From positions 1,736,001-1,800,000 of the forward strand of contig JABTUN010000001.1 of assembly GCA_015075365.1 (NCBI GenBank): a DNA stretch of 64,000 nucleotides. The letters run 5' to 3'. Numbering within the stretch: position 1 is the stretch's first letter; every line of letters starts with the position of its first letter. Positions 25,809-34,137 of this stretch are shown one piece after another. The position numbers and the translations under genes are program-made. The notes beneath the pieces are model-generated. The model saw nothing but the letters and a program-made list of their open reading frames with translations. It ran no database searches and was not told where the DNA came from. The stretch is from Verrucomicrobiaceae bacterium. Its GTDB lineage: Bacteria; Verrucomicrobiota; Verrucomicrobiia; Verrucomicrobiales; Verrucomicrobiaceae.

Positions 25809-26831
25809 ATGAAACCCGTCGCCAAGCCCATCGACCCCGGCAAGCACAGCGAGGTGCCTCCCGCTCCCGAGCTGACCCGGGAGTCCGCCGACATGATCCG
25901 GCGCGTCTTTCTGGCCATGCTGCTGCTGCCGATGATGTTTGAGATCAGCGCGTGGATTAGCCCGTCCCGCGTGAACCTGCTCGCCGCCGGCGTGCGCAGC
26001 GGCACGCAATGGCTTTTGACCAACATCCTCCATGAAGGCAACCGCGCCGTCTTCGTCGGGCGTGAGGGCCGCCTCTTTGACATGCGGGAGCTGGACCGCA
26101 TCGTCGATCTGAAGCGCGCCGGCGCGCCTGCCAGCAAACAGATCACCGATTTCGCCGCTGATTTGAGGCAGCGGGGCATCCCGCTCGTGCTCGTGACCGT
26201 GCCGGAGCGCGTGACCCTTTATCCAGACGGCGTGCGCGGCACGAAATACCGCGATGCTGTGCGCTCCACCGGAGAGAAGGCGCGTCTCGACACGCTGCGC
26301 GCCAGCGGCATCGAGATCATCGACGTGACGGAGCCGCTGTGGGAGATGCGCATCAAAAAAGAGCCCTTCTTCAAGCAGTCCCGCCACTGGACGCCCGAGG
26401 CGATGAAGGCGACCGCGCTGCTCATCGAGAAACACATCCGTGAAAAGCACCGCGCACTGGCACTCGACGACACGCCGCTGATCAAGGCCACCATCGTCAC
26501 GCAACGGGACGCGGGCGATCTGGCCCGCCAGCTCGATCCGCTGCTGCCCTCGATCCAACTCGGTGAGGAGGAGATGGAGCTGCTTTCGGTCGATGGCGTC
26601 GAGTTCGACGAAAAATCGCCCGTGCTGCTGCTGGGCGGTGATTTGATCCGCATTTTCGACGATCCGGCGCTAGGCTTCGGCGGCGACTCCCAGGCAGGCC
26701 TCATGACGCAGATGGCGTTGCTGCTTTGCCGCCCGATCGACGTGTCGCTGTGGCCCCTGGCCGGCCCGGCGAAGCTGGAGGGCAAACAACTCGTCATCCT
26801 GGTGCTGCCCATGTCGGAGGTGCTGCCATGA
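25809..26831 (+). CDS. AlgX/AlgJ-like (SGNH-fold) protein with altered catalytic positions
   Basis: A 340-residue protein with one N-terminal membrane anchor (VFLAMLLLPMMFEISAW, about residues 33-49) and an exported domain. VLVTVPERVTLYPDG, RHWTPEAM and VLLLGGDLIRIF align by eye with the alginate O-acetyltransferase family AlgX/AlgJ. In active enzymes the first block is D-x-H-W-T-P and the second carries G-D/T-S. Here the Asp position is Ser (QSRHW) and the Ser position is Leu or absent, so classical acetyltransfer is doubtful. It may be a structural or binding partner. The downstream gene overlaps it as ATGA. Confidence 0.68.
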   Translation: MKPVAKPIDPGKHSEVPPAPELTRESADMIRRVFLAMLLLPMMFEISAWISPSRVNLLAAGVRSGTQWLLTNILHEGNRAVFVGREGRLFDMRELDRIVDLKRAGAPASKQITDFAADLRQRGIPLVLVTVPERVTLYPDGVRGTKYRDAVRSTGEKARLDTLRASGIEIIDVTEPLWEMRIKKEPFFKQSRHWTPEAMKATALLIEKHIREKHRALALDDTPLIKATIVTQRDAGDLARQLDPLLPSIQLGEEEMELLSVDGVEFDEKSPVLLLGGDLIRIFDDPALGFGGDSQAGLMTQMALLLCRPIDVSLWPLAGPAKLEGKQLVILVLPMSEVLP

Positions 26832-27238
26832 AACAGCTCGCCAGGCTCCTCCATCTCGTTTTCGGCGGCGTGTTCGTCTATGCGGGCGTTTTGAAGGCCT
26901 GGAACCCGCAGTCTTTCCTCGACGACGTGCGCAGCTTTGACCTCCTCGGCGATCCGTGGGCCGCGTGGCTGGCCATGGGCCTGCCGTGGCTGGAAATCCT
27001 AGCCGGACTGGCCGTCATCACCGGCGCGCTGCGCCGCGGCGGGCTGCTCGTGCTCAACGGCGCCCTGCTGGCCTTTCTCGGCGCCATCGGCATCGCCTGG
27101 TACCGCGGCATCGACATCCGCTGCGGCTGCTTCGGCTCCGCCGAGGCCAGCTCAAGCTACGTCGAGTTGATCGTGCGGGATGTGTTTTTGCTGGCGCTTG
27201 GCTTGTGGCTGTTCCTGCGCAGAGATGCGCGGCGATGA
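26828..27238 (+). CDS. MauE/DoxX-like redox-associated membrane protein
   Basis: A 136-residue protein with four likely membrane segments. FGGVFVYAGVLKAWNP at the N-terminus and MGLPWLEILAGLAVITGA are characteristic of the DoxX/MauE family, and IRCGCFGSAE is the Cys-x-Cys motif seen in MauE-type proteins linked to disulfide or redox transfer. It overlaps the previous stop by ATGA and is itself overlapped by the aldolase start, so the three genes are translationally coupled. A redox role for the AlgX-like neighbour is only a guess. Confidence 0.8.
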   Translation: MKQLARLLHLVFGGVFVYAGVLKAWNPQSFLDDVRSFDLLGDPWAAWLAMGLPWLEILAGLAVITGALRRGGLLVLNGALLAFLGAIGIAWYRGIDIRCGCFGSAEASSSYVELIVRDVFLLALGLWLFLRRDARR

Positions 27239-28269
27239 GCATCGAACTGAAGTACCACTTTGCCTCCGACAACACCTCCGGCGTGTGCCCGGAGGCCTGG
27301 CAGGCGCTGGAGGAGGCCAATCAAGGCTACCAGCCCAGCTACGGCGCGGACACGATCACGGCGGAGGCCTGCGAGACTTTCCGGCGATTCTTTGAGACGG
27401 ACTGCGATGTGTACTTTGTCTTCAACGGCACGGCGGCGAACTCGCTGGCGCTGGCGACCCTGTGCCGCAGCTACAACAGCATCATCACCGCGCACGAGGC
27501 GCATGTGGAGACGGATGAATGCGGCGCGCCGGAGTTTTTCTCCCACGGATCGAAAATTCTGCTCGCGCGCAGCCCGCTGGGGAAACTCGATCCCGCGGAT
27601 GTCGAGCGCATCGTGCTGAGCCGCAACGACCTGCACTTCCCCAAGCCGCGCGCGCTGAGCATCAGCCAGAGCACGGAGCTGGGCACCGTGTACCGCCCGG
27701 GCGAGATCAAGGGCCTCGGCGCTCTCGCCAGGCAGCACGGACTGGGCATTCACATGGATGGCGCGCGCTTTTTCAACGCGCTGGCCGGCTCCAACTGCGC
27801 GCCGGCGGACATCACCTGGCGCGCCGGTGTCGATGTGCTGTGCTGCGGCGGCACCAAGCTGGGCATGGCCGTCACCGAGGCCGTCGTGTTCTTCAACAAG
27901 GAGCTCTCGCAGGATTTCCAGTACCGCTGCAAGCAGGCGGGGCAGCTCTGCTCAAAGATGCGCTTTATCTCCGCGCAGTGGCTGCGCATGCTGAAGGACG
28001 ATACCTGGCGCAAGCATGCTGCCAGCGGCAACGCGCTTGCCAACAAGCTGGCCGATGCGCTGGGCCACCTGCCTGGTGTGCAGATTTTGTATCCTGTGGA
28101 TGCGAACGCGGTGTTCGCAACGCTGCCTGACGCGATGAAAGCGGGCCTCAAGGAGCGCGGCTGGGTGTTTTACAGCTTCATCGGCGGCGGCACGCGCCTG
28201 ATGTGCTCCTGGCGCACGACAGAGGCGGATGTGGAGGCCTTTGTGAAGGACGCGGCATCCTGGGCCTGA
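27235..28269 (+). CDS. low-specificity threonine aldolase / beta-eliminating lyase (PLP)
   Basis: A 344-residue fold-type-I PLP enzyme. Lys208 in CCGGTKLGMA is the Schiff-base lysine; upstream NGTAANSLAL and IHMDGARFFNA (with the Asp that contacts the pyridine nitrogen) match the threonine aldolase family. It would cleave L-threonine or allo-threonine to glycine and acetaldehyde. Cytoplasmic. The start overlaps the previous stop as ATGA, and the length fits the family. Confidence 0.9.
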   Translation: MSIELKYHFASDNTSGVCPEAWQALEEANQGYQPSYGADTITAEACETFRRFFETDCDVYFVFNGTAANSLALATLCRSYNSIITAHEAHVETDECGAPEFFSHGSKILLARSPLGKLDPADVERIVLSRNDLHFPKPRALSISQSTELGTVYRPGEIKGLGALARQHGLGIHMDGARFFNALAGSNCAPADITWRAGVDVLCCGGTKLGMAVTEAVVFFNKELSQDFQYRCKQAGQLCSKMRFISAQWLRMLKDDTWRKHAASGNALANKLADALGHLPGVQILYPVDANAVFATLPDAMKAGLKERGWVFYSFIGGGTRLMCSWRTTEADVEAFVKDAASWA

Positions 28270-28278
28270 GCGCATGGA

Positions 28279-29838
28279 TCACTGTACCGCCGCGGCGATG
28301 CCAACACCGATCTCCACGGTGGGCTCCGCCGGATCACGCATGGCGGGCGATGTGGGCGCGCCGCCTTGCGAGCGCAGATCAATGCCCACGGACCAGATCC
28401 AGCCGCGCCGGATGTCGTAATGCAAGGGCGATGCCGAAAACGGATCGTGCGGCACATCCAGCAGGTAGCGGGGACGCAGGCTCTCCAGGGTCGGCGGCAG
28501 GGTGCGCTGCTCCGCGATGCAGCGGCGCACAGCGAACAAGGTGACGACCAGCCCGCCCCTCGCGCGCGCAAGCCCGAGCTGGGCGGGCAGCGCGCGATAG
28601 CCCTCCATGCGGGCCGCGCAATAGGACTCGCCAGCGGAGTTTGGCTGGTAGCCCAACTGGTGCTGCGCGGCGGCATCCTTGACGGAAATGAGGCCCACGT
28701 TCGCCAGGGGTGCCTGCGCCTCCATCTTCAGCCGCCGGAAATGCTCCATGAACAGCCGCAGCGTGGCCTGGGGCTTGAAGAACAAACGCCCGGGGCGCTT
28801 CAACTGCGTGCCGCCGGGCATCGTGTCGAGCGGCTCGCCGCTGGCAGGGCCGAAAATGAGCTTTTTCTCATGGAGGTAAAAGGCGTTCAGCGCTTCCACG
28901 AGCTTGTCCGCCGCGGGCTGGCAGAGGCTGAACTGGCGCTGGAACTGACGCAGGGTCTCCTCTGGCAGCCGCGTCTTTTTGAGCAGCTCCGCCAGCGCCT
29001 GTGCGCTGCGCTCCTGGGCCTCCAGCGCTCGGGAGTAAAACGAAGGCCATGCCCACACCTCCTCCAGCCGCTTGCCAAGGTCTGCCAGGTCGATGGCGGC
29101 GACAAAAGCGGCCTCCTCCTGGCCCAAACGGGCGAGATACGCGCACTCCGCCTGCTTCAGCGCCAGGGCTGCCGGCCAGCGTGGGTCCGCGCCCAGATCC
29201 ACCGCATGCCAGGCCGCATGGGCCGGGTGCCAGTCGGCGTCCTCCAGCAGATCCCCGAGGTTGTCTAGGGCCGCCCCGTTCCCCTTGAAGAAACGGGCGA
29301 GCGCGGGCGTGTCCCACATCCACGGCGGGGTGGCAGGAAGTGCGCCGGAGTCGGGCGGTACAATGGAATCCAGGAAACGGCGGATTCTCTGCGGGGCGCC
29401 GACCACGGGCGTTTGATCGACCGCGCGGCGCGGCCGCAGGTCGTCATCCGAGCCGCGCGGTTCGTCCCACAAATACTGCCAGGCCACAAACACAAATAGC
29501 AACAACCCCATGCTGAGCACCACGACGGCAGGCCACGCACCGCTGGATGGCGCGGCGGGCTGGGGGCGGCGGACCATCGGCACATAGGACTCAGGGGCCT
29601 CCACCGGCCCGGAGAGAGAGGGGCCGCTCTTCGTTTTCCCGCCAGACGTGGGCTGCTCCGAAGGCGAACGCGCCGGGGACACTGCGACCAGGCCGGTTTC
29701 CGGCCGCCGGACGCCCGAGCGCGGCGCGTCCCGCCACTCAAAGTCCAGTTCCCAGGGGGATGGGGCTCGCGCATCCGCGCCGGACCCTGCCGGCGCACGT
29801 GCGGCGGTGGCTTCGGCAAGGGGGTCGTCGTCCGTCAT
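28279..29838 (-). CDS. membrane protein with a pseudopilin-like C-terminal domain
   Basis: A 519-residue protein of unknown function. The first ~105 residues are Pro/Ser/Ala-rich and probably disordered and cytoplasmic. One membrane segment follows (AVVVLSMGLLLFVFVAWQYL, ~108-127), then a long, probably periplasmic alpha-helical domain. Near the C-terminus, TLPPTLESLRPRYLLDVPHD, then PFSASPLHYDI and WSVGIDLR, resembles the C-terminal domain of type II secretion pseudopilins (the P-x-DPF..PL.Y...YSVG.D pattern). This suggests a pilin-like Ca-binding fold grafted on a large stalk. It is convergent with the aldolase gene. Confidence 0.65.
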   Translation of the reverse strand: MTDDDPLAEATAARAPAGSGADARAPSPWELDFEWRDAPRSGVRRPETGLVAVSPARSPSEQPTSGGKTKSGPSLSGPVEAPESYVPMVRRPQPAAPSSGAWPAVVVLSMGLLLFVFVAWQYLWDEPRGSDDDLRPRRAVDQTPVVGAPQRIRRFLDSIVPPDSGALPATPPWMWDTPALARFFKGNGAALDNLGDLLEDADWHPAHAAWHAVDLGADPRWPAALALKQAECAYLARLGQEEAAFVAAIDLADLGKRLEEVWAWPSFYSRALEAQERSAQALAELLKKTRLPEETLRQFQRQFSLCQPAADKLVEALNAFYLHEKKLIFGPASGEPLDTMPGGTQLKRPGRLFFKPQATLRLFMEHFRRLKMEAQAPLANVGLISVKDAAAQHQLGYQPNSAGESYCAARMEGYRALPAQLGLARARGGLVVTLFAVRRCIAEQRTLPPTLESLRPRYLLDVPHDPFSASPLHYDIRRGWIWSVGIDLRSQGGAPTSPAMRDPAEPTVEIGVGIAAAVQ

Positions 29839-29896
29839 CGATCCCAGTATGAACGCAGCCGCCGCCCGCGGTCAATCCACCTTCCAGAACCCGCGC

Positions 29897-29924
29897 TTGC
29901 GCATCCACGCGAACCGGTTAGTAT
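29897..29924 (+). promoter_or_regulatory. candidate sigma-70 promoter for tRNA-His
   Basis: TTGCGC and TAGTAT are separated by 16 nt. Transcription would start ~18 nt before the tRNA. The match is moderate, but the position is right. Confidence 0.4.
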
Positions 29925-29948
29925 CCGCGCCGCCTCCCGGCAAAAGAT

Positions 29949-30024
29949 GGTGACCGTAGTTCAAAGGTAGAGCCCCAGATTGTGATTCTGGTTGTTGCGG
30001 GTTCGAATCCCGTCGGTCACCCCA
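29949..30024 (+). tRNA. tRNA-His (GTG anticodon) with encoded CCA
   Basis: The anticodon stem CCAGA/TCTGG encloses the loop TTGTGAT, giving anticodon GTG. The acceptor GTGACCG pairs with CGGTCAC, and an extra G(-1) at 29949 pairs with C73 at 30021, the identity element of tRNA-His. CCA is encoded at 30022-30024. The T arm is GCGGG TTCGAAT CCCGT. A seven-T run starts soon after the 3' end. Confidence 0.97.
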
Positions 30025-30080
30025 CTTTTTTTGAGGTTGAGAGAGGCTGGGCGCGGCTTACATCGAAGCCGCAACCACGC

Positions 30081-30782
30081 ATGGCACCGCTCGAAAGCAT
30101 CCTCGGCCACACTTTCCGCCAGCCGCTGCTCCTCACTGAGGCGCTGACCCACGGCAGCGTGAGCTACGAATCCCAACGCACCGGGATCGACAACCAGCGC
30201 CTTGAATTCCTTGGCGATGCGGTGCTGCAGCTCGCGCTGAGCCATGAAATGTTCGCACGACTCCCGGACGCGGACGAGGGACGCCTGACGAAGTCGCGCG
30301 CACACTTGGTAAGCACCAAATCCCTCGCACGGCTGGCGCGGGAGATCGATCTGGGCCCGCACCTGCTCATGGGTCGCGGTGAGGAGGCCAGCGGCGGACG
30401 CGAGCGTGACTCGACGCTGGCCGACGCGTTGGAGGCGGTCATCGGCGCCATTTATCTCGACGCGGGATTCGATGGTGCGGCGGGATTTATCCTGCGCGTG
30501 TTCGGCGCGGAGCTGGACCAGCTAGGGCTGGGCATGGTGGAGTCCAATCCGAAGGGCGATCTGCAGGAGCGTCTTCAGGCCATCCATTCCGAGGCACCAG
30601 TCTATCGCATCATCGCCCAGGCAGGGCCGGACCACGCCAAGTCTTTTGAGGCCGCTGTGTGCTGGCGTGGCCGCGAACTCGGACGCGGGGCAGGGAAGAG
30701 CAAAAAAGAGGCGGAAGTCCAGGCGGCGAGTGCCGCGCTGGCAAATCCCAATTTCGACAAACTGGTCAAAACGGCCTCGTGA
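30081..30782 (+). CDS. rnc: ribonuclease III
   Basis: A 233-residue enzyme that cuts double-stranded RNA in rRNA maturation. The signature NQRLEFLGDAVL (residues 38-49) holds the catalytic Glu42 and Asp46; the second acidic pair is in ADALEAVIGAIYLD. A double-stranded RNA-binding domain covers about 160-228 (NPKGDLQERLQA to GKSKKEAEVQAASAAL). The start MAPLESILGH excludes an upstream extension that reads through the tRNA. The gene lies 56 nt after tRNA-His on the same strand and could be co-transcribed with it. Confidence 0.96.
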   Translation: MAPLESILGHTFRQPLLLTEALTHGSVSYESQRTGIDNQRLEFLGDAVLQLALSHEMFARLPDADEGRLTKSRAHLVSTKSLARLAREIDLGPHLLMGRGEEASGGRERDSTLADALEAVIGAIYLDAGFDGAAGFILRVFGAELDQLGLGMVESNPKGDLQERLQAIHSEAPVYRIIAQAGPDHAKSFEAAVCWRGRELGRGAGKSKKEAEVQAASAALANPNFDKLVKTAS

Positions 30783-30941
30783 ACAAGTTGTGAGCAGTCC
30801 TGCCAACAAACCGGCCCCTCATGCGAGAAACCCGGAAAAGCAGGACTTTGGACACGATGCCCACAATCATCCGCAATTTCATTCACAGCGCCCCGCAGCG
30901 TGGAACTGCGCATTTTCAGGGATGGAACACACTTCTTGAGC

Positions 30942-30950
30942 TTATCCACA
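30942..30950 (+). promoter_or_regulatory. perfect DnaA-box-like site in a convergent intergenic gap
   Basis: TTATCCACA matches the classical DnaA box exactly. Within the same 235-bp gap, TCATTCACA (near 30880) and the complement-strand form TGTGAAGAA (near 31003) are one mismatch away from the consensus. The gap is richer in A+T than its surroundings. One perfect site can occur by chance. Confidence 0.35.
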
Positions 30951-31017
30951 CCCTATACGGCTAAGGAATGATCTGCCTTTTAACCTCAATCATCACAGAG
31001 AGTGTGAAGAAACAGGT

Positions 31018-32568
31018 TCAGGCACGAATTCCCAGCAATTCCCGCGCTTCTGCCTGCCCTGGGGCAGGCCGTCCGTATTCGCTGGCGGTGACGCGTGCGA
31101 GCGCGGTGAGGTGACGCCAGCGGAAGGCCGGGCGCGTACGGTGAAACTCATCCCGGCAGGTCTGGAAGTATTTTTCTGCGTGGAGGGCTCCGTCTTCGCT
31201 GATTGCGAAGGTGCGCAGGACATCCAGGACCGGCTGCGGTGGCAGGTTTAGCATGCCCCAGCGATGCACGACGGCCGCGGCGTGGGACTGGAGATTGCCG
31301 CGAATCATGCTTTCGAGCTCGGCCAGCAGTCTGGCCTGATCCGTGGCGGTGACCTGTCCGATTTGGCGCTTGGAGGGCATCGGTTCCCAGTCGAGGAAGG
31401 GCTGGTATTGCCGGTCGCGGGCGATCTGCCATGCGGCGAGAATGAGGCAGGCGAAAACATTACGGCCTTGGCTGACGGAGGAAAGATTCCGCCACGCATG
31501 TGTCGAGTCGCTGGAATGCACGCCCACGGAGTCGCCATGCACGCTGCCAGTGGGTTTGCCGGGGAATTCCCATTCCGGCGGTCTTCCCCGGTCCCGCAGC
31601 ACGAATTGATTCGCGGCCAGCGAGATGGCCTCGCCGATTTCTTGCGGATCGAGTCCTTCTGCCAACGCCGCGGCCGCGGCTCCCGCTGCATCAGCCGGTT
31701 TGCCGCTGAAGATGGTCATGGCGAGTTTTTCCAGCGCCGCGTCGTCGAGAGCGCGAGTGCCGGGATCGCGGCTGAGCAGCTTGTGCTCGTCGAGCAGTTT
31801 TGTGAGCATGTTCGCGTGCTCATCCCACTCCGCGCGGCGGGAGTTTTCGGCGTTGAGGCAGTAGCGCAAAGACATGCGCAGCATCGTGGCGGCGTGTTCA
31901 CGGCCCACGAGATCGAGCAGGTCCCACGCGCGATACGGCAGCACGGTGCGATGCACCTCCGGATTGTCCTGGACGCATTCGAGCAGTGCGTTGAAGCCAC
32001 CCTCTGCGCTCTGATGCATCATCGTGGCGAAGATTTTCTCGGCCTTGGTGGTGTCTTTGCCTTTGACGGCGTCGTGCAGTTGTTTCGCGGTCGGTTTGTC
32101 GTCGCCGTGTGACACGGAACGCAACACCTCGTCTTCGCGCCCGCCGTTTTCCTGGATGCGGTTGGTGTTGCGGTAGAGGACTTTGAAGACCGGCAGCGCC
32201 GCCTGCTTTTCGGGCAGTGTTCCGGCCATGTGCAGCGCCGGGCCCATCGCCATCAGCGTGTGGAAGCCGATATAGTCCTCTCCGCCGAAGGTGCGCGCGT
32301 TCGCAAGCACACCTGCGGCGACGAGTCTCTTCAACGGCACGCCTTCCTTGAGCTTCGCAGCCAGCGCGGGCTGCAGTTTCGCCACGGGCGTCTCTTGCAT
32401 GAAGCACACGAGCGGTTCGAGATCGCCGAAGTGCAACGTGGCGGGTGCGTCGTCCGCAGAGGCGGACGAAATCCCGAACTCGGCGGCGAGCGCGGGACCA
32501 ATGGTGGCAAGAAGCGTTCCCTTGCTCACATCGGCAAGGAACGCGCGGCGGGAATGCGGTTCGTTCAT
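31018..32568 (-). CDS. Tat-exported protein of unknown function
   Basis: A 516-residue protein whose N-terminus (SRRAFLADVSKGTLLATIGP, from residue 6) is a twin-arginine signal. The body is alpha-helical and without a motif I recognise; short blocks such as GGEDYIGFHTLMAMGPALHM and HGDSVGVHSSDSTHAWRN carry several His/Asp residues that could bind metal or haem. Similar Tat-exported unknowns occur near PSD/DUF1501 genes in this phylum. It is transcribed alone, divergent from the secreted HhH gene. Confidence 0.75.
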   Translation of the reverse strand: MNEPHSRRAFLADVSKGTLLATIGPALAAEFGISSASADDAPATLHFGDLEPLVCFMQETPVAKLQPALAAKLKEGVPLKRLVAAGVLANARTFGGEDYIGFHTLMAMGPALHMAGTLPEKQAALPVFKVLYRNTNRIQENGGREDEVLRSVSHGDDKPTAKQLHDAVKGKDTTKAEKIFATMMHQSAEGGFNALLECVQDNPEVHRTVLPYRAWDLLDLVGREHAATMLRMSLRYCLNAENSRRAEWDEHANMLTKLLDEHKLLSRDPGTRALDDAALEKLAMTIFSGKPADAAGAAAAALAEGLDPQEIGEAISLAANQFVLRDRGRPPEWEFPGKPTGSVHGDSVGVHSSDSTHAWRNLSSVSQGRNVFACLILAAWQIARDRQYQPFLDWEPMPSKRQIGQVTATDQARLLAELESMIRGNLQSHAAAVVHRWGMLNLPPQPVLDVLRTFAISEDGALHAEKYFQTCRDEFHRTRPAFRWRHLTALARVTASEYGRPAPGQAEARELLGIRA

Positions 32569-32697
32569 GGTGACCTCCCTGGTTGGAATTAAAGCCAGTT
32601 TCTCAAAACGGCATGTTCAGGTCAATCGCGAGATTCTTGTAGCCAAGCCGCGTGCCTTCTTGGTAGCATTGGCCGGTTTATCGAAAATCACACCGCT

Positions 32698-33156
32698 ATG
32701 AAATCCTACATCACACTCCTGCTCCTGCTCGTTGTTTCCGTGGGTCTCCAAGCCGCCGAAACCAAGAAAAAAGCTCCTGCCAAGGCCAAGGCCGAAACAG
32801 AGGAAACCGCCAAAGTCCCCGCCAAGATCGAGGCCATCGCCAAGTCACTGACGACCACGCAGCGCGGCAAATTGCTCGATCTGCTGAACAAGGGTGATGA
32901 CTCGGCTTTGGTCGCCATTCCCGGCATCGGTGAAACTCGCGCTGCCGCGATCAAGAAGGCGCGTCCCTTCAATGACGTGACAGATGTGACCAAGGTGGAA
33001 GGCGTGGGCGAGGGCACTTTTGCGGAGATGGTGGCACACGCGAAGGCTGGCTTCCCCAAAGCCGAGTCCAAGGCGGAGCCTAAGGAGGAAGAGCCCAAGA
33101 AGAGCACGACTCCAAAGAAGAAAAAGGCTCCGGCAAAAAAGAGCGAGGCAAAATAG
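32698..33156 (+). CDS. secreted helix-hairpin-helix (ComEA-like) protein
   Basis: A 152-residue protein with signal peptide MKSYITLLLLLVVSVGLQAA. Lys/Ala-rich tails flank a central HhH pair: LVAIPGIGETRAAAIKKARP and KVEGVGEGTFAEM, at about residues 75-115. The HhH fold binds DNA without sequence preference; ComEA-type proteins use it for DNA uptake in the periplasm. The strongly basic tails fit DNA or polyanion binding. An alternative is a histone-like or envelope-associated protein. Its TAG stop is not in a GTAG-hairpin, unlike the other TAG stops here. Confidence 0.8.
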   Translation: MKSYITLLLLLVVSVGLQAAETKKKAPAKAKAETEETAKVPAKIEAIAKSLTTTQRGKLLDLLNKGDDSALVAIPGIGETRAAAIKKARPFNDVTDVTKVEGVGEGTFAEMVAHAKAGFPKAESKAEPKEEEPKKSTTPKKKKAPAKKSEAK

Positions 33157-33222
33157 GGCCGCGACAATCTTCTCACATCTCGTCGCTGGTAAATCTGGCA
33201 CGGATGCATTCCGTCCCTCTTC

Positions 33223-34098
33223 ATGGCCGGGAATGACGTTCCTACATCTTCACAGACGCGCCGCGACTGGTTGCGGCGCGTCCTCGGTGTGGCCGCGCCG
33301 GGCCTGGCGGCATGCACGACCGGCGGCTCGGGTTCCTTGATGAGCCCCTCGGCTCGCAAAACGCGCGCCCAATGGGAGTATCACAACAAGTTCCTCGCCT
33401 CCGGCGCGCGATTGCGTTTTCGCCCACATTCAGCGCATGGCTGTCCGTGGACGATGAAGTTTGAGCAGTTCTACCGCGCGCATCGCGGCGATCCGCGTGT
33501 CGGCTACGCGGTCAAAAACCTCGCCACAGGCCGCTACTTGGCGGAGTTTCAGGCGGACCGTCTTTTCATGGGCGGCTCGATGCCGAAACCGGCCATCGCC
33601 GCCATCCTGCTTGAACGCGCACGGGGCAATCTCAGCGGTGAGGAGTTCCAGCACATCGTCTATGTGTGCGACAAGAGCATCAACGCCTCGTGGTTTTATC
33701 TGCTGGGCCGCATTGGCCCGTATGACGAGGCGGTTTTCAAATCGAAGTACCGCCTGCCCGCCTCCGATGTGCGCGGCAACTGGCTCTCACCGCGCTTTTA
33801 CGCGGAGTTTTATGAGCGCTGCGTGAACTACCGGCTCGACCACGGCAACGAGTTGCTTCTGGAGGCCATGCGGCGGGATCAATACGGCCTCGGTCGCTGG
33901 GTCATGCCCGCCAGCATCACCTACATCGGCGGCAAGACCGGCAACTATGGCGAGTGGGATCACGAGTCGCTCTTCTTCTACCACCGCGGCACGCCCTACG
34001 CGATCGTGCTCTTCACACGCGGTCATTTCGCGCCCTCCGGCCAGGATTGGCGGCTCGGTGCGATGATGGGAGGCCTCTTCCGTGACTACTGCGCCTGA
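33223..34098 (+). CDS. exported serine hydrolase with class A beta-lactamase/PBP motifs (lipoprotein)
   Basis: A 291-residue protein. TRRDWLRRVLGVAAPGLAAC combines a Tat-like twin-Arg and a lipobox with Cys31, so it is probably an exported lipoprotein. The three active-site motifs of serine beta-lactamases and penicillin-binding proteins are present in order: Ser119-x-x-Lys122 (GSMPKPA), Ser152-Ile-Asn154 (DKSINASW) and Lys238-Thr-Gly240 (GGKTGNYGEWDHE). Distances between them fit the class A-like fold. The Glu166 of true class A beta-lactamases cannot be placed with confidence, so a peptidase or esterase role is as likely as resistance. Confidence 0.82.
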   Translation: MAGNDVPTSSQTRRDWLRRVLGVAAPGLAACTTGGSGSLMSPSARKTRAQWEYHNKFLASGARLRFRPHSAHGCPWTMKFEQFYRAHRGDPRVGYAVKNLATGRYLAEFQADRLFMGGSMPKPAIAAILLERARGNLSGEEFQHIVYVCDKSINASWFYLLGRIGPYDEAVFKSKYRLPASDVRGNWLSPRFYAEFYERCVNYRLDHGNELLLEAMRRDQYGLGRWVMPASITYIGGKTGNYGEWDHESLFFYHRGTPYAIVLFTRGHFAPSGQDWRLGAMMGGLFRDYCA

Positions 34099-34137
34099 GT
34101 CGCGGCAGGATGCGCGCGTTTCGGACGTATCCAGCGC

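Noticed and set aside
30025..30036. T-run after tRNA-His as a terminator
   Set aside because: There is no hairpin between the tRNA and the T-run apart from the tRNA itself, and rnc follows closely, so read-through is equally possible.
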